A stretch of DNA of 64,000 bases, taken from contig JAUSZU010000001.1 in assembly GCA_030817875.1 (NCBI GenBank), positions 2,852,001-2,916,000 of the forward strand. Direction: 5' to 3'. The DNA comes from Flavobacterium sp. W4I14. Its GTDB lineage: Bacteria > Bacteroidota > Bacteroidia > Sphingobacteriales > Sphingobacteriaceae. Made by a program: the position numbers and the translations under genes. Positions 42,754-51,363 of this stretch are shown here, piece after piece (position 1 is the stretch's first letter; each line of letters opens with the position of its first letter). The notes beneath the pieces were generated by a model that worked only from the letters and a program-made list of their open reading frames with translations, was not told where the DNA came from and did no database searches.

Positions 42754-43131
42754 TTACTTTGAAACGATCGGTAGATACTTGGCTCGATACGCATAAAGCA
42801 GGAATAAGTTAAACAGGAGCATTACGGCAACCATTGGTAAATCTTTCGGACCTAAAAATGCGTGGTAAAGAAAAATATTTAAGGTAACCGGGAAAATGAT
42901 CAATGCCCCTAAAGGTGCTGTACGGCCAATAAGCAATAGTATACCGCCAACCAGTTCGGTTATTTTGATCAATGGAAAAAGGTACACAGATGCCATCATG
43001 CCAGTCATAAAGCTGGTTTGGGCCGCTGTCATTTCCGGCGCCTTAGGCATTATATTAAGAAAATAGCTTACAGAAGCAAAAAGATACATAGCGGCTAGAA
43101 GCACGCGTACAATAATAACTGCAATTTTCAT
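42754..43131 (-). CDS. DoxX-like membrane protein
   Basis: A 125-residue protein with four predicted helices (5-27, 46-68, 72-90, 97-118) and a DoxX-family second helix LIKITELVGGILLLIGRTAPLGAL with the conserved Glu and Gly residues. DoxX relatives are linked to redox balance or small-molecule sensing at the inner membrane. Single gene. Confidence 0.8.
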   Translation of the reverse strand: MKIAVIIVRVLLAAMYLFASVSYFLNIMPKAPEMTAAQTSFMTGMMASVYLFPLIKITELVGGILLLIGRTAPLGALIIFPVTLNIFLYHAFLGPKDLPMVAVMLLFNLFLLYAYRAKYLPIVSK

Positions 43132-43489
43132 AGTGTTTTGATTTTTGGTTTCTAAGTTTAAAAATAATAAAAGTTATTTATAGTTCATTAGTCAGTGGTA
43201 CATTGGCATTGGTACATGGATGTAATAATAAGCTAATCTGTCTGGGTTGATGGTTTTATGGTTAATAGCCATAGTCCATTAACCATGAACTGTTAACCAT
43301 TTGTATTACCGCACCCCACGATTTATATTATTGCAGCAGCGATTTATATTACCGCACCCTTGATTTATATTATTATACATTCAATCAATTAATAAACAAA
43401 TCATGAATTAAGGATTCAGGGCTATTCCCTATTATCATCACGTGTTAATTGTTGCCATTGTTTTGTTGGTTTTTTCTCCTTTGTGATGG
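43132..43489. other. Gene-free gap with short direct repeats
   Basis: AT-rich. GATTTATATTA occurs three times within about 55 bp (around 43319-43375), twice following CCGCACCC-like bases. A weak inverted repeat ATGGTTAATAG...TTAACCAT lies near 43253-43290. No ORF, promoter consensus or strong hairpin is seen. Confidence 0.5.
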
Positions 43490-43878
43490 TTAACTATGAT
43501 TAGGCGCTATTAGTTTAACCCAATTATTTACCAACTGCTCCAGCGCAGGTTGTTTTGCTTCAATATCGACCATACTGTAAAACCTTGCTTCGCGCCTATC
43601 TTTCCAATTGCCTTGTAATAAAGATGGATCTTCGATCATATTTCCATCGTAAAAAATAAAAATGATCTGCACATATCCACTTGCCCTAAGGTTAAAAGCA
43701 GCCAAATCTTTTATATAAAAAAACTTGGCGAATTCCACTTTACTCTTTCCTGCAATTTAGGATTTGCATTCAGCATGATGCTTCGTAACCGCTCGACTTC
43801 CTGTTTAAAAGGATGCTCGAGTTTTTCCATGTAATCATCAACCTGATCTGCTTTCTGCTTGTGCTCCTTACTGCCCAT
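43490..43878 (-). pseudogene. DUF1801 protein, split by a -1 frameshift in a T7 run
   Basis: The start ATG at 43878 reads MGSKEHKQKADQVDDYMEKL...LQERVKWNSPSFFI and stops; the other frame then gives KDLAAFNLRASGYVQIIFIFYDG ... VNNWVKLIAPNHS. Joined with one more T in the T7 run near 43725 the sequence reads SPSFFYIKDLAAFNL without a gap, the normal core of the DUF1801 (YdhG/iron-chaperone-like) family, ~129 residues. Either a real slippage mutation in a homopolymer or an under-called T. The start overlaps the upstream gene by 11 bp. Confidence 0.78.
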
Positions 43879-44287
43879 CTGCAAGTTTTGTTAATCTAAT
43901 ATCCATCCATTGTACCCAGTTCTTACCATCAAATTGTTCCCATGTCCCTTCAATCGTATGGGCTTTGAAATTCCCTTTAAATCTTTCAGTATCGGCAAAT
44001 ATTAAAATGATATCATCGTAAATTTTAAGGGTAGATATTGAAATATTGCCTTCATTATCGAACGATTGCGACCTAAAAACATCCTCAATATCATCATAGT
44101 GGGTAATTTCTAACGATCGGATCTTTTTATCACCAAACATGATATCTACCTGATGCATTAAGAAAAAACCACCATCAACCCACTCGTAGGTATCAGTTCC
44201 GGTAATAATATCACCTGATTTTGTTAAACCTTCTGTTTTCCATTTGCCGATATAGGGATTTAGTAGATTAAACCTGTTGTTTCTCAT
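43868..44287 (-). CDS. DUF1579-like small beta-barrel protein
   Basis: A 139-residue cytoplasmic protein. NPYIGKWKTEGLTKSGDIITGTDTYEWVDGGFFLMHQVDIMFGDKKIRSLEITHYD and the C-terminal GTWEQFDGKNWVQWMDIRLTKL are typical of the DUF1579/nitrobindin-like lipocalin group. Function unknown. It is 15 bp after a DinB gene in a minus-strand string of four genes that share short spacings. Confidence 0.7.
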   Translation of the reverse strand: MRNNRFNLLNPYIGKWKTEGLTKSGDIITGTDTYEWVDGGFFLMHQVDIMFGDKKIRSLEITHYDDIEDVFRSQSFDNEGNISISTLKIYDDIILIFADTERFKGNFKAHTIEGTWEQFDGKNWVQWMDIRLTKLADGQ

Positions 44288-44302
44288 AAATTTAATTAAA
44301 AA

Positions 44303-44809
44303 TCAATTGCTATCCAGCTCGCTGTAAATTTTATTTAACTGATGTAAGTGTCGTTGTGTATGATAAATTACAAAATAAACAGCCTCTAAGCGGGTTAGAA
44401 AACCATAACCAGGCAATTCAAAGGAGCTGCAGGTCTTCGTTAAATCCAGGTCAGCTATAGAAGCTGAAATCCCATCTCTGATCTGTTTTAAGCTGTTTAA
44501 TAATTCAGGTTGATGATATGTCCTGTCTTCAGGATAAATCTCTTTAGGCGAATCGTACTTCACATTAAAATTTAAAAAGTCGTTCCTGATCTGCGCTACC
44601 ATAAAATCGGCTGGCTTATCTGTTTCGGCTACCGGGCCATTTATCACTTGTAAAAAGCCCGAATTTGATAAAATCATATGTTCAGCCAGTTGGCCGGCTG
44701 TCCAGCTTCCCTTAAATGGTACTGCATTAATTTGCGCAGTATCAAATTTCGATAAAGTGTTTTCTAACGCCGACAGCGTTTCGTTGGCTTCTTTTATTAT
44801 CTTTTCCAT
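44303..44809 (-). CDS. DinB family protein (1)
   Basis: A 168-residue four-helix-bundle protein. The metal-site histidines are visible: SWTAGQLAEHMILSNSGFL (His near 48) and VYFVIYHTQRHLHQLNKI (His pair near 150-155). DinB proteins include thiol transferases using mycothiol or bacillithiol; in Bacteroidota the cofactor is uncertain. It lies 3 bp after a second DinB gene, so the two are co-transcribed. Confidence 0.82.
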   Translation of the reverse strand: MEKIIKEANETLSALENTLSKFDTAQINAVPFKGSWTAGQLAEHMILSNSGFLQVINGPVAETDKPADFMVAQIRNDFLNFNVKYDSPKEIYPEDRTYHQPELLNSLKQIRDGISASIADLDLTKTCSSFELPGYGFLTRLEAVYFVIYHTQRHLHQLNKIYSELDSN

Positions 44810-44812
44810 AGC

Positions 44813-45310
44813 TTACATGTAATTCATTCCGGGATAGTTTAATAACCTGCGCCATAAGGCAATCTGCCCGATGCAATTGGCTTCCCGATAAGTATTGAAG
44901 CTGATCATTTCAAACAATGTGATCTCCATTCCAGGGATATTGAGTTTCTCTTCCAGTTTCTCGTCGGTAGCCGCCTGGGTTAAAGCCTCCTGTAACTTTG
45001 GAGAAATTGCTGCCCAATCTTTAATAAGATCTGCAAGTGAAGGGTAAGTAGCATCATCCACAATTCCTTTGTTATCGGCAAAAAGATCGTCAGTTATGGA
45101 TGGAAGATCGATACCGAATGATTTTGCCAAAAAATAGCGGCCATGCACCACACTCCCGGTAATCCAGGCAATGTGGTTTGCTTTCGTATCCAATCTTTTC
45201 TGTGCATCCTTTTGGTCTATCCCATCTAAAGCCCTTACTAAAAAATCTGTTTGCATTTCGTACAGCACGATAAAGCCATACATTCTGCTACTCATTGGGG
45301 TGGTTTTCAT
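44813..45310 (-). CDS. DinB family protein (2)
   Basis: A 165-residue DinB-like protein: ANHIAWITGSVVHGRYFLAKSFG supplies the first His pair, while the C-terminal motif is altered (SFNTYREANCIGQIALWRRLLNYPG has no His at the usual HxxxH), so the metal site may be incomplete. It is the first gene of the four-gene string and faces the GlxA-type regulator across a 134-bp gap. Confidence 0.72.
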   Translation of the reverse strand: MKTTPMSSRMYGFIVLYEMQTDFLVRALDGIDQKDAQKRLDTKANHIAWITGSVVHGRYFLAKSFGIDLPSITDDLFADNKGIVDDATYPSLADLIKDWAAISPKLQEALTQAATDEKLEEKLNIPGMEITLFEMISFNTYREANCIGQIALWRRLLNYPGMNYM

Positions 45311-45444
45311 ATGTTTACTGATTAGTTGATTAACTGAAATAAAGTTAGTTGTTAATTTAACCGAACACCGTTGCCGTAAAAGTCAATCTTAAGGGGCATT
45401 TCAGACAATTTTTATATATTTACGATACTTAAATTTTTAACCAA

Positions 45445-46405
45445 ATGATACAAGTAGGTGTTTTACTGCCCCAAAATTTCAGATTATTAAGCATAGCGGC
45501 CATTTTGGATGTATTTGATACTGTTAATGGATTTTATCGGAAAGATAATCTCGAAATCCCCTTTAACATTAGTTTGATTACACTGGAGGATAAAAATTAT
45601 AACTTTAGTGCGCATCCTTGTGTACCCATACAAAAAGCTGCGCATCTTGATCTTATTTTAGTGCCTTCATTTGCAACCAATGATATTAAAGATTCCCTCG
45701 CAGCAAACCGAAACTATATTCCCTGGTTAAACAAACAACATGCAGCAGGCGCAGAAATTGCTACTTTTTGTACTGGTGCATTTTTACTTGCAGCATCAGG
45801 ACTGTTGGATGGTAAAGCAGCTACCACACATATTGATGCCTGCGCTGCCTTTTCTATGGCATTTCCCCTGGTTCATTTAAAGGCTGATAAAACGGTAACA
45901 CAGGATGGAAAATTATTTACAAGTGGTGGTGCAACCTCTACTTTTCATTTATTGTTGCACCTTTTACAGCTTCATTGTGGAAAAAGATATGGCTGTTAAG
46001 GTAGCCAAGATTTTTGCAATCGATATGGACCGTGTAAACCAATTGTACTTTAGCACCTTCCAGCCTATCCGTCATCACAATGATGATATTGTGGCTTCTG
46101 CCCAGGAAAAAATTGAAAATAACTATCAGGACGTGGCTACCATTGAAGAGATGATAAAAGATATTCCTTCCAGTAGAAGAAATATTGTGCGTCGCTTTAA
46201 ACAGGTGATCGGTATCACCCCTATCGAGTATCTTCAACAAACCCGCATCGAAGCAGCTAAAAAGTTATTAGAGCAAACTGCCCAGCAAATGACAGAGGTA
46301 ATTTATAACTCTGGCTACAATGATCCAAAAGCATTTAGAAAAGTGTTTAGAAAATCAGTGGGGATGACGCCGACGCAGTATCGTGATAAGTTCCAGGCGA
46401 GGTAG
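45445..46405 (+). pseudogene. GlxA-type AraC regulator (DJ-1/PfpI + HTH), split by an extra A near 45981
   Basis: The first frame gives a DJ-1/PfpI domain (ILDVFDTVNGFYRK; nucleophile-elbow-like ATFCTGAFLLAASGLLDGKAATTH) and ends at 45999 after LQLHCGKRYGC. The second frame gives KDMAVKVAKIFAIDMDR and the AraC double HTH ending NDPKAFRKVFRKSVGMTPTQYRDKF. Removing one A from the A5 run at 45981-45985 joins them as LHCGKDMAVKVAK, the normal linker of GlxA family regulators (~320 residues). As with the other indels here, real mutation and sequencing error cannot be told apart. It is divergent from the DinB pair, a possible target. Confidence 0.82.
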
Positions 46406-46427
46406 CTTTTGACTCCAATAGAGTGGT

Positions 46428-46569
46428 CGTCATCTCGATCCGATAGCTATCGGATGTAGCGCAGTCCCGAACTTTCGGGAGAGAGATCTTTGTACCAAGT
46501 TATTGAAATTAAATTTAAAAGATTTCTCCTCCGAAGGAGTTCCTTCGGAACGCTACGGTCGAAATGACG
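46428..46569. repeat. Dispersed palindromic repeat with two extra hairpins in its 5' arm
   Basis: The outer pair is CGTCATCTCGA / TCGAAATGACG. The 5' arm holds two inserted palindromes, GATCCGATAGCTATCGGAT and TCCCGAACTTTCGGGA; the 3' arm holds CTCCGAAGGAGTTCCTTCGGAA. It lies 23 bp after the regulator gene. The CCCGA...TCGGG hairpin closely resembles the one that replaces the anticodon arm in the broken tRNAs. Confidence 0.82.
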
Positions 46570-46655
46570 ATACCTTGAGATCGTTTGCCTCATTAAAATC
46601 TCCTGTCATGAATATTGATTTTTATACAATAAATTATCCCTCAGAATAACAAACA

Positions 46656-47525
46656 CTATTGCTTTGAAAAAGCCTGCTGGTATTTCAACGGGGTTTTCCC
46701 TGTTATTTCTCTAAAATATTTGTGGAAACTGGTGAAATTATAAAAGCCGCAGTCGTAACAGATTTCTTTAACGGTTAAATCATTTTCGATTAATAGTTTA
46801 CAGGCCTGTCCTACCCTAATCTCGTTTAGAAACTGTGTATAAGTTTTTCTACTTTTAGTTTTAAAGAACTTACAGAAAGAATTGGGACTAATTTTAGCAA
46901 CCGCAGCAATTTCCTTTAGTTCTATTTTATTTTTGTAATTGCTGATGGTATAGTTATAAATAGATTGAATCCTATCTTTTTCGTTCTCTAAAAAGTTTGG
47001 CTTAAATCCTAACGAAACCAATATGTTTTTTTCTTCACAATTGGCTATTTCAGTTAATACCTCAAGTATTTTTATAATCCTCATGGTGCCCGTAGCCTCA
47101 ATAATCTGTGGCATTAAACCGGCAATTCTCTCCTTTGAGGTTCCTTGTAACTGAATTCCCTGGCGCGATTGTAGCAATACTTTTTTCATCTCCTGATTTT
47201 CGGGAAGATCGAGAAAATCCTTACCCAAAAAATCCTCCTTAAAATGAATCGCATAAACTTCAACTGTTTCTTCACCCAATTCATCAAAAAACTCTGGGTC
47301 AAAGCGCCAGTAATGCGGTAAATTGCTTCCTAGCAAAACTACATCGCCATCCTTAAAATTTTTAATGCTATCGCCAATAAACTGCGTTCCTCTGCCTTTT
47401 TTAACGTAGATTAATTCTAATGCAGCGTGGTAATGCCAACGGTTGTTTATATCGGGCATAACATCTCTTCGAGCGCTAAAAGAATCTACCGAATTAGTAG
47501 ATACATTAAGTAAATGCGGTTTCAT
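46656..47525 (-). CDS. AraC family regulator divergent from fucP
   Basis: A 289-residue activator. N-terminal cupin sensor: RWHYHAALELIYVKKGRGTQFIGDSIKNFKDGDVVLLGSNLPHYW, with the His pattern usual for sugar sensing. C-terminal double HTH from ~185: KIELKEIAAVAKISPNSFCKFFKTKSRKTYTQFLNEIRVGQACKLL and VKEICYDCGFYNFTSFHKYFREITGKTPLKYQQ. The 176-bp gap to fucP holds a palindromic ATATGCAAAATTATTTTGCATAT, a likely operator (47550-47572), so it probably controls the fucP operon and itself. Confidence 0.85.
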   Translation of the reverse strand: MKPHLLNVSTNSVDSFSARRDVMPDINNRWHYHAALELIYVKKGRGTQFIGDSIKNFKDGDVVLLGSNLPHYWRFDPEFFDELGEETVEVYAIHFKEDFLGKDFLDLPENQEMKKVLLQSRQGIQLQGTSKERIAGLMPQIIEATGTMRIIKILEVLTEIANCEEKNILVSLGFKPNFLENEKDRIQSIYNYTISNYKNKIELKEIAAVAKISPNSFCKFFKTKSRKTYTQFLNEIRVGQACKLLIENDLTVKEICYDCGFYNFTSFHKYFREITGKTPLKYQQAFSKQ

Positions 47526-47549
47526 AAAATCTTAAAAAATCAATCTAAT

Positions 47550-47572
47550 ATGCAAAATTATTTTGCATATTA
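47550..47572. promoter_or_regulatory. Palindrome between the AraC regulator and fucP
   Basis: ATATGCAAAAT and ATTTTGCATAT form an 11-bp inverted repeat around one central T. Position between divergent genes and perfect symmetry suggest an operator; no T run follows on either strand, so it is not a terminator. Confidence 0.55.
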
Positions 47573-47701
47573 GAAAATTGAGACAATATCATTTAATAAT
47601 TAGATCATAAAGTTAAATTTTTATTAATGCTTAAGGGCTTAATTTGTAATACAACAACTAACCAAAAAGAACCTGCTTAAACCATTATAACCAAACAAAA
47701 C

Positions 47702-49012
47702 ATGAGCCACACTTCATCATCGAACTTTCAGGTATCCGATACGCCAAAAAATGGTAAGGGATATTTATTTCCATTAATTTTGGTCACCAGCCTCTTTTTC
47801 TTCTGGGGCTTTGTCCACAATCTCGACCCCGTATTAATTCCGCATTTACGTAAAGCTTTTCAACTAAACGTTTTCGAATCCACCTTGGTCGATTCATCTG
47901 TTTTTATCGCTTATTTTTTATTGGCACTACCTGCAGGCTACATTATGCGCAAGTATGGGTATAAAAGCGGTATCATATTGGGCCTCGTTTTATTCGCCAT
48001 CGGCTGCTTATTATTTATCCCCGCTGCCAATACTGCACAATATATCTTTTTCTTAGGTGCACTTTTTATTATTGCCTGTGGTTTAACCTTTCTGGAAACA
48101 GCAGCAAATCCTTATGTTACCGTACTAGGGCCACCAGAAACAGCTACACAGCGTTTAAACTTCTCTCAGTCTTTTAATGGTTTAGCTGCATTTTTAGCGC
48201 CAATACTTGGCGGCAAATTTATTTTTACTGAAGTAAAATATACCGATGTTCAATTAGCGAAAATGTTGCCTTTAGAAAAACAGGCTTATATGCTCGAAGA
48301 GGCATCGACGGTAAAAGCGCCTTATCTAATTTTGGGTATTCTGATTATTGTAGTCGCTATTCTATTTATTTTCACCAAACTGCCTGACATTAAGGAAGAA
48401 GAAAATGCCAAGGAAAAAAGCAGTTTTGGACACGTATTAGGCCATAGCCATTTGCGCTGGGCAATTATTGGGCAGTTTTTTTATGTAGGTGCACAGGTTT
48501 GCGTATTGAGTTTATTCATCAGCTTCGTCACCTCATCGGCTGGTATCAGCCAGGATCAGGCAGCATGGTATTCGGGCGCCGCAGGTTTAGCTTTTATGGT
48601 TGGCCGCTTCGCTGGAACTTTCTTCATGAGATATGTAGCTGCCCATAAACTATTGATGCTTTATGCATTAATTAGTGCACTACTTACCCTAGTATCTATT
48701 TTTGCAAGTGGCATGATTACCGTTTATGCTTTAATCGGTGTCTCTTTCTTTATGTCGATCATGTTTCCAACCATATTCTCATTGGGTATAGCAGGCTTGG
48801 GTAAAGATACAAAACTGGGCTCATCGTTAATTGTGATGTCTATTGTTGGCGGTGCCTTTTTACCGCCGATATTAGGTTTGATATCGGATGCCACACAAAA
48901 TATACAATATGGGTATTTAGTACCATTTATATGTTTTTTAGTTGTTTTCTACTTCGGCTGGAAAGGATGGAAACCCAATCACATTGAAAAAGAAATTAGT
49001 TTAGAAGTATAA
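47702..49012 (+). CDS. fucP: L-fucose:H+ symporter-type sugar permease (FucP family MFS)
   Basis: A 436-residue MFS transporter with 12 predicted helices. Family marks: FFFWGFVHNLDPVLIPHLRKAFQL with the Asp needed for proton coupling, PAGYIMRKYGYKSGI (MFS loop 2-3), ITFLETAANPYVTVLGP-like segment with the key Glu, and RLNFSQSFNGLAAFLAPILGG. FucP relatives take up L-fucose, but also glucose, galactose or fructose in Bacteroidota, so the sugar is not fixed by sequence. The dehydratase gene follows almost directly, which suggests a sugar or sugar-acid pathway. Confidence 0.87.
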   Translation: MSHTSSSNFQVSDTPKNGKGYLFPLILVTSLFFFWGFVHNLDPVLIPHLRKAFQLNVFESTLVDSSVFIAYFLLALPAGYIMRKYGYKSGIILGLVLFAIGCLLFIPAANTAQYIFFLGALFIIACGLTFLETAANPYVTVLGPPETATQRLNFSQSFNGLAAFLAPILGGKFIFTEVKYTDVQLAKMLPLEKQAYMLEEASTVKAPYLILGILIIVVAILFIFTKLPDIKEEENAKEKSSFGHVLGHSHLRWAIIGQFFYVGAQVCVLSLFISFVTSSAGISQDQAAWYSGAAGLAFMVGRFAGTFFMRYVAAHKLLMLYALISALLTLVSIFASGMITVYALIGVSFFMSIMFPTIFSLGIAGLGKDTKLGSSLIVMSIVGGAFLPPILGLISDATQNIQYGYLVPFICFLVVFYFGWKGWKPNHIEKEISLEV

Positions 49013-49020
49013 AATTGACA

Positions 49021-50658
49021 ATGAAAAAATTAGTCATCAAGATTAACAATGCTGATAATGTTTTGGTTGCGTTACAAGATTTACCTAAAGACACCAAAAT
49101 AGTGCATGAGGGGAATACCTACGTTTCTGTTGATGAAATCCCTGCCAAGCATAAATTTTTTATGCAGGATATGAAAGCAGGCGATGAGGTAATAATGTAC
49201 GGCGTTTTGGTTGGAAAGGTACAGTTTGATGTAAAGGCTGGTATGCGGATGAATGTAGAGAACACCAAACATGCTGCAGAGCCATTTGCTTATCGCAATG
49301 TTAATTACAAATGGGAAGCGCCCGATGTAAGTAAATATGCCAATCGCAGTTTTAATGGCTATCACCGCAAAAATGGTGCTGTGGGCACCGCAAACTATTG
49401 GTTATTTATCCCGACTGTATTTTGCGAAAACAGAAATCTGGATATTATTAAAGAATCGCTTTATAGTGAGTTGGGTTATGCGGTAGATGACAAATATAAA
49501 TCTTATACCCACAAACTGGTTCAGGCCTTTGAAAAGGGAGAAGACATTAATCATATTAGTTTTGAACCTAACGTAGATAAAGCCAGCCGTACCTTTAAAA
49601 ATGTAGATGGAATTAAATTCCTCACACATAATGGAGGTTGTGGTGGAACACGTCAGGATGCTGATACTTTAAGCAAATTATTGGCGGCTTATGCCCATCA
49701 CCCCAATGTGGCTGGTATAACTGTTTTAAGTTTGGGTTGCCAACATTTGCAGGTAGAAGATTTTAAACGCGATCTGTTTGCACTTGATCCTGATTTTGAC
49801 AAACCACTTTTAATTTTCGAGCAGCAAAAAGCACAAAGCGAAGAGCAATTGATCCAAAATTCAATCCGCAGTACTTTTGAAGGATTAATGTTTATTAATA
49901 AACAAGAACGTGCAGCCGCCCCTTTAAGCAAAATGTGTGTGGGTGTAAAATGTGGTGGTAGCGATGGTTTTAGCGGTATCTCAGCTAATCCGGCTGTTGG
50001 TTATTGTGCCGATTTATTGGTGGCCTTAGGCGCCAAGGTTTTATTGGCCGAGTTCCCCGAACTTTGTGGCGTAGAGCAGGAAATGATCGACAGGTCTGTT
50101 GATCAGCCAACTGCCGAAAAGTTTATCCGCTTAATGACCGAATATGATGATCTGGCGCATAAAGTTGGCTCTGGCTTTTACATGAATCCTTCTCCAGGCA
50201 ATATTAAAGACGGTTTAATTACCGATGCGATTAAATCGGCCGGTGCTGCGCGTAAAGCGGGTTCATCTCCTGTTGTAGATGTTTTAGATTATACCGAACC
50301 CGCTACTAAACCTGGCTTAAGCTTGGTATGTACCCCGGGGAATGATGTAGAGGCAACCACAGGTAAAGCTGCTGCCGGAGCAACCTTAATTTTATTTACC
50401 ACCGGTTTGGGTACACCAACAGGAAATCCGGTTTGCCCTACCATTAAAGTGGCTACCAACTCGATCCTGGCGAAACGCATGAGCGATATTATCGATATCG
50501 ACACAGGAGCAGTAATTAATGGCGAAAAAACCATTAACGAAATGGGCGAAGATATATTGGAATACTGTATTAAAGTAGCCAGCGGCGAAGAAATTCCTAA
50601 AGCTGTACAACTTAATCAGGATGATTTTATCCCCTGGAAAAGAGGTGTAAGCCTTTAA
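49021..50658 (+). CDS. UxaA family hydrolyase (altronate / sugar-acid dehydratase)
   Basis: A ~545-residue enzyme; ATG 49021 is preferred over TTG 49015, two codons before. The N-terminal SAF domain (~1-85, HKFFMQDMKAGDEVIMYGVLVGKV) is followed by the large UxaA domain with HNGGCGGTRQDA, SLGCQHLQVEDFKRD, KCGGSDGFSGISANPAVG, and the C-terminal TGLGTPTGNPVCPTIKVATNS, which hold the cysteines and other residues of the iron or Mg site. The family dehydrates D-altronate or D-galactarate; in a fucP operon L-fuconate or a related acid is conceivable. It starts 8 bp after fucP. Confidence 0.87.
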   Translation: MKKLVIKINNADNVLVALQDLPKDTKIVHEGNTYVSVDEIPAKHKFFMQDMKAGDEVIMYGVLVGKVQFDVKAGMRMNVENTKHAAEPFAYRNVNYKWEAPDVSKYANRSFNGYHRKNGAVGTANYWLFIPTVFCENRNLDIIKESLYSELGYAVDDKYKSYTHKLVQAFEKGEDINHISFEPNVDKASRTFKNVDGIKFLTHNGGCGGTRQDADTLSKLLAAYAHHPNVAGITVLSLGCQHLQVEDFKRDLFALDPDFDKPLLIFEQQKAQSEEQLIQNSIRSTFEGLMFINKQERAAAPLSKMCVGVKCGGSDGFSGISANPAVGYCADLLVALGAKVLLAEFPELCGVEQEMIDRSVDQPTAEKFIRLMTEYDDLAHKVGSGFYMNPSPGNIKDGLITDAIKSAGAARKAGSSPVVDVLDYTEPATKPGLSLVCTPGNDVEATTGKAAAGATLILFTTGLGTPTGNPVCPTIKVATNSILAKRMSDIIDIDTGAVINGEKTINEMGEDILEYCIKVASGEEIPKAVQLNQDDFIPWKRGVSL

Positions 50659-51363
50659 AAGATGGAAAAATGGAAGAGGTATATGGAAAATCTCAATGAA
50701 AAAGTTTCCATAAATTTAAAAAATCAAAAAAAAAGATTGTCCTTCGACTACGCTCAGGATGACATCTTTTTTTTGACAAATAACTATTAATAAGTATTTT
50801 AACCGCTTTCGCATTTCCACCCAGCGAGGCCATAGCACGGGATCCCCGTTCTACTTAATCCGGCCTAACAAATTTTTCGGACTGCACTGTTCTGGCCGCA
50901 AAACTGGCTTGGAAAGAAAAATTTTCAGCCGGCATTTTTTGTTTCTTTTTGATGCCAAAAAGAAAGAGCCCTTCGGCGGCGGCGAGCCGGGGCAAGACCG
51001 TGCTGTACGGCAAAAGGAATCAATTATACGTCACTAATATTGATTTTTATGTAATAATTAACCCTCAGGATGACAATGATTGTGCTTGGCTGTTATAAAA
51101 ATGGGCTGAAACTATGAAGATAATCTTAAAGCAACAGTATAGGTGTTAAGATATCAATCCAGTTTGGAGAACGGATAAGCTTGTAAAGAATGTATGATGA
51201 GAGAGGGAAAGGTAAAATGGATAATGGCCGATCGATATGTCATTTAGAGTAAACTGAAGCCCTGACGTAAAGTGCAGAGAGAAATTTACAGTGTTAAATA
51301 ATACGCTATGTTCTTTGCAAAAAAGCGCTACGCTTAAATAAAAACAAAAAAAAACAACCAAAT
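50659..51363. other. 705-bp gap: terminator-like repeat and degenerate sequence
   Basis: At 50727-50775 an inverted repeat (AAAAAGATTGTCCT with AGGATGACATCTTTTT, loop TCGACTACGCTC) forms a strong bidirectional hairpin flanked by A and T runs and probably ends the fucP/uxaA transcript. 50820-51010 is GC-richer, with TTTCTTTTTG...CCAAAAAGAAA at 50943-50966, and looks like a remnant of another dispersed repeat. 51035-51082 is a short repeat shared with 46611-46653. No gene is seen. Confidence 0.6.

Noticed and set aside
50659..51363. A gene between the UxaA and SDR genes
   Set aside because: The only frame (minus, 51146-51430) is hydrophobic, overlaps the SDR start and the leader region, and lacks any recognisable motif.
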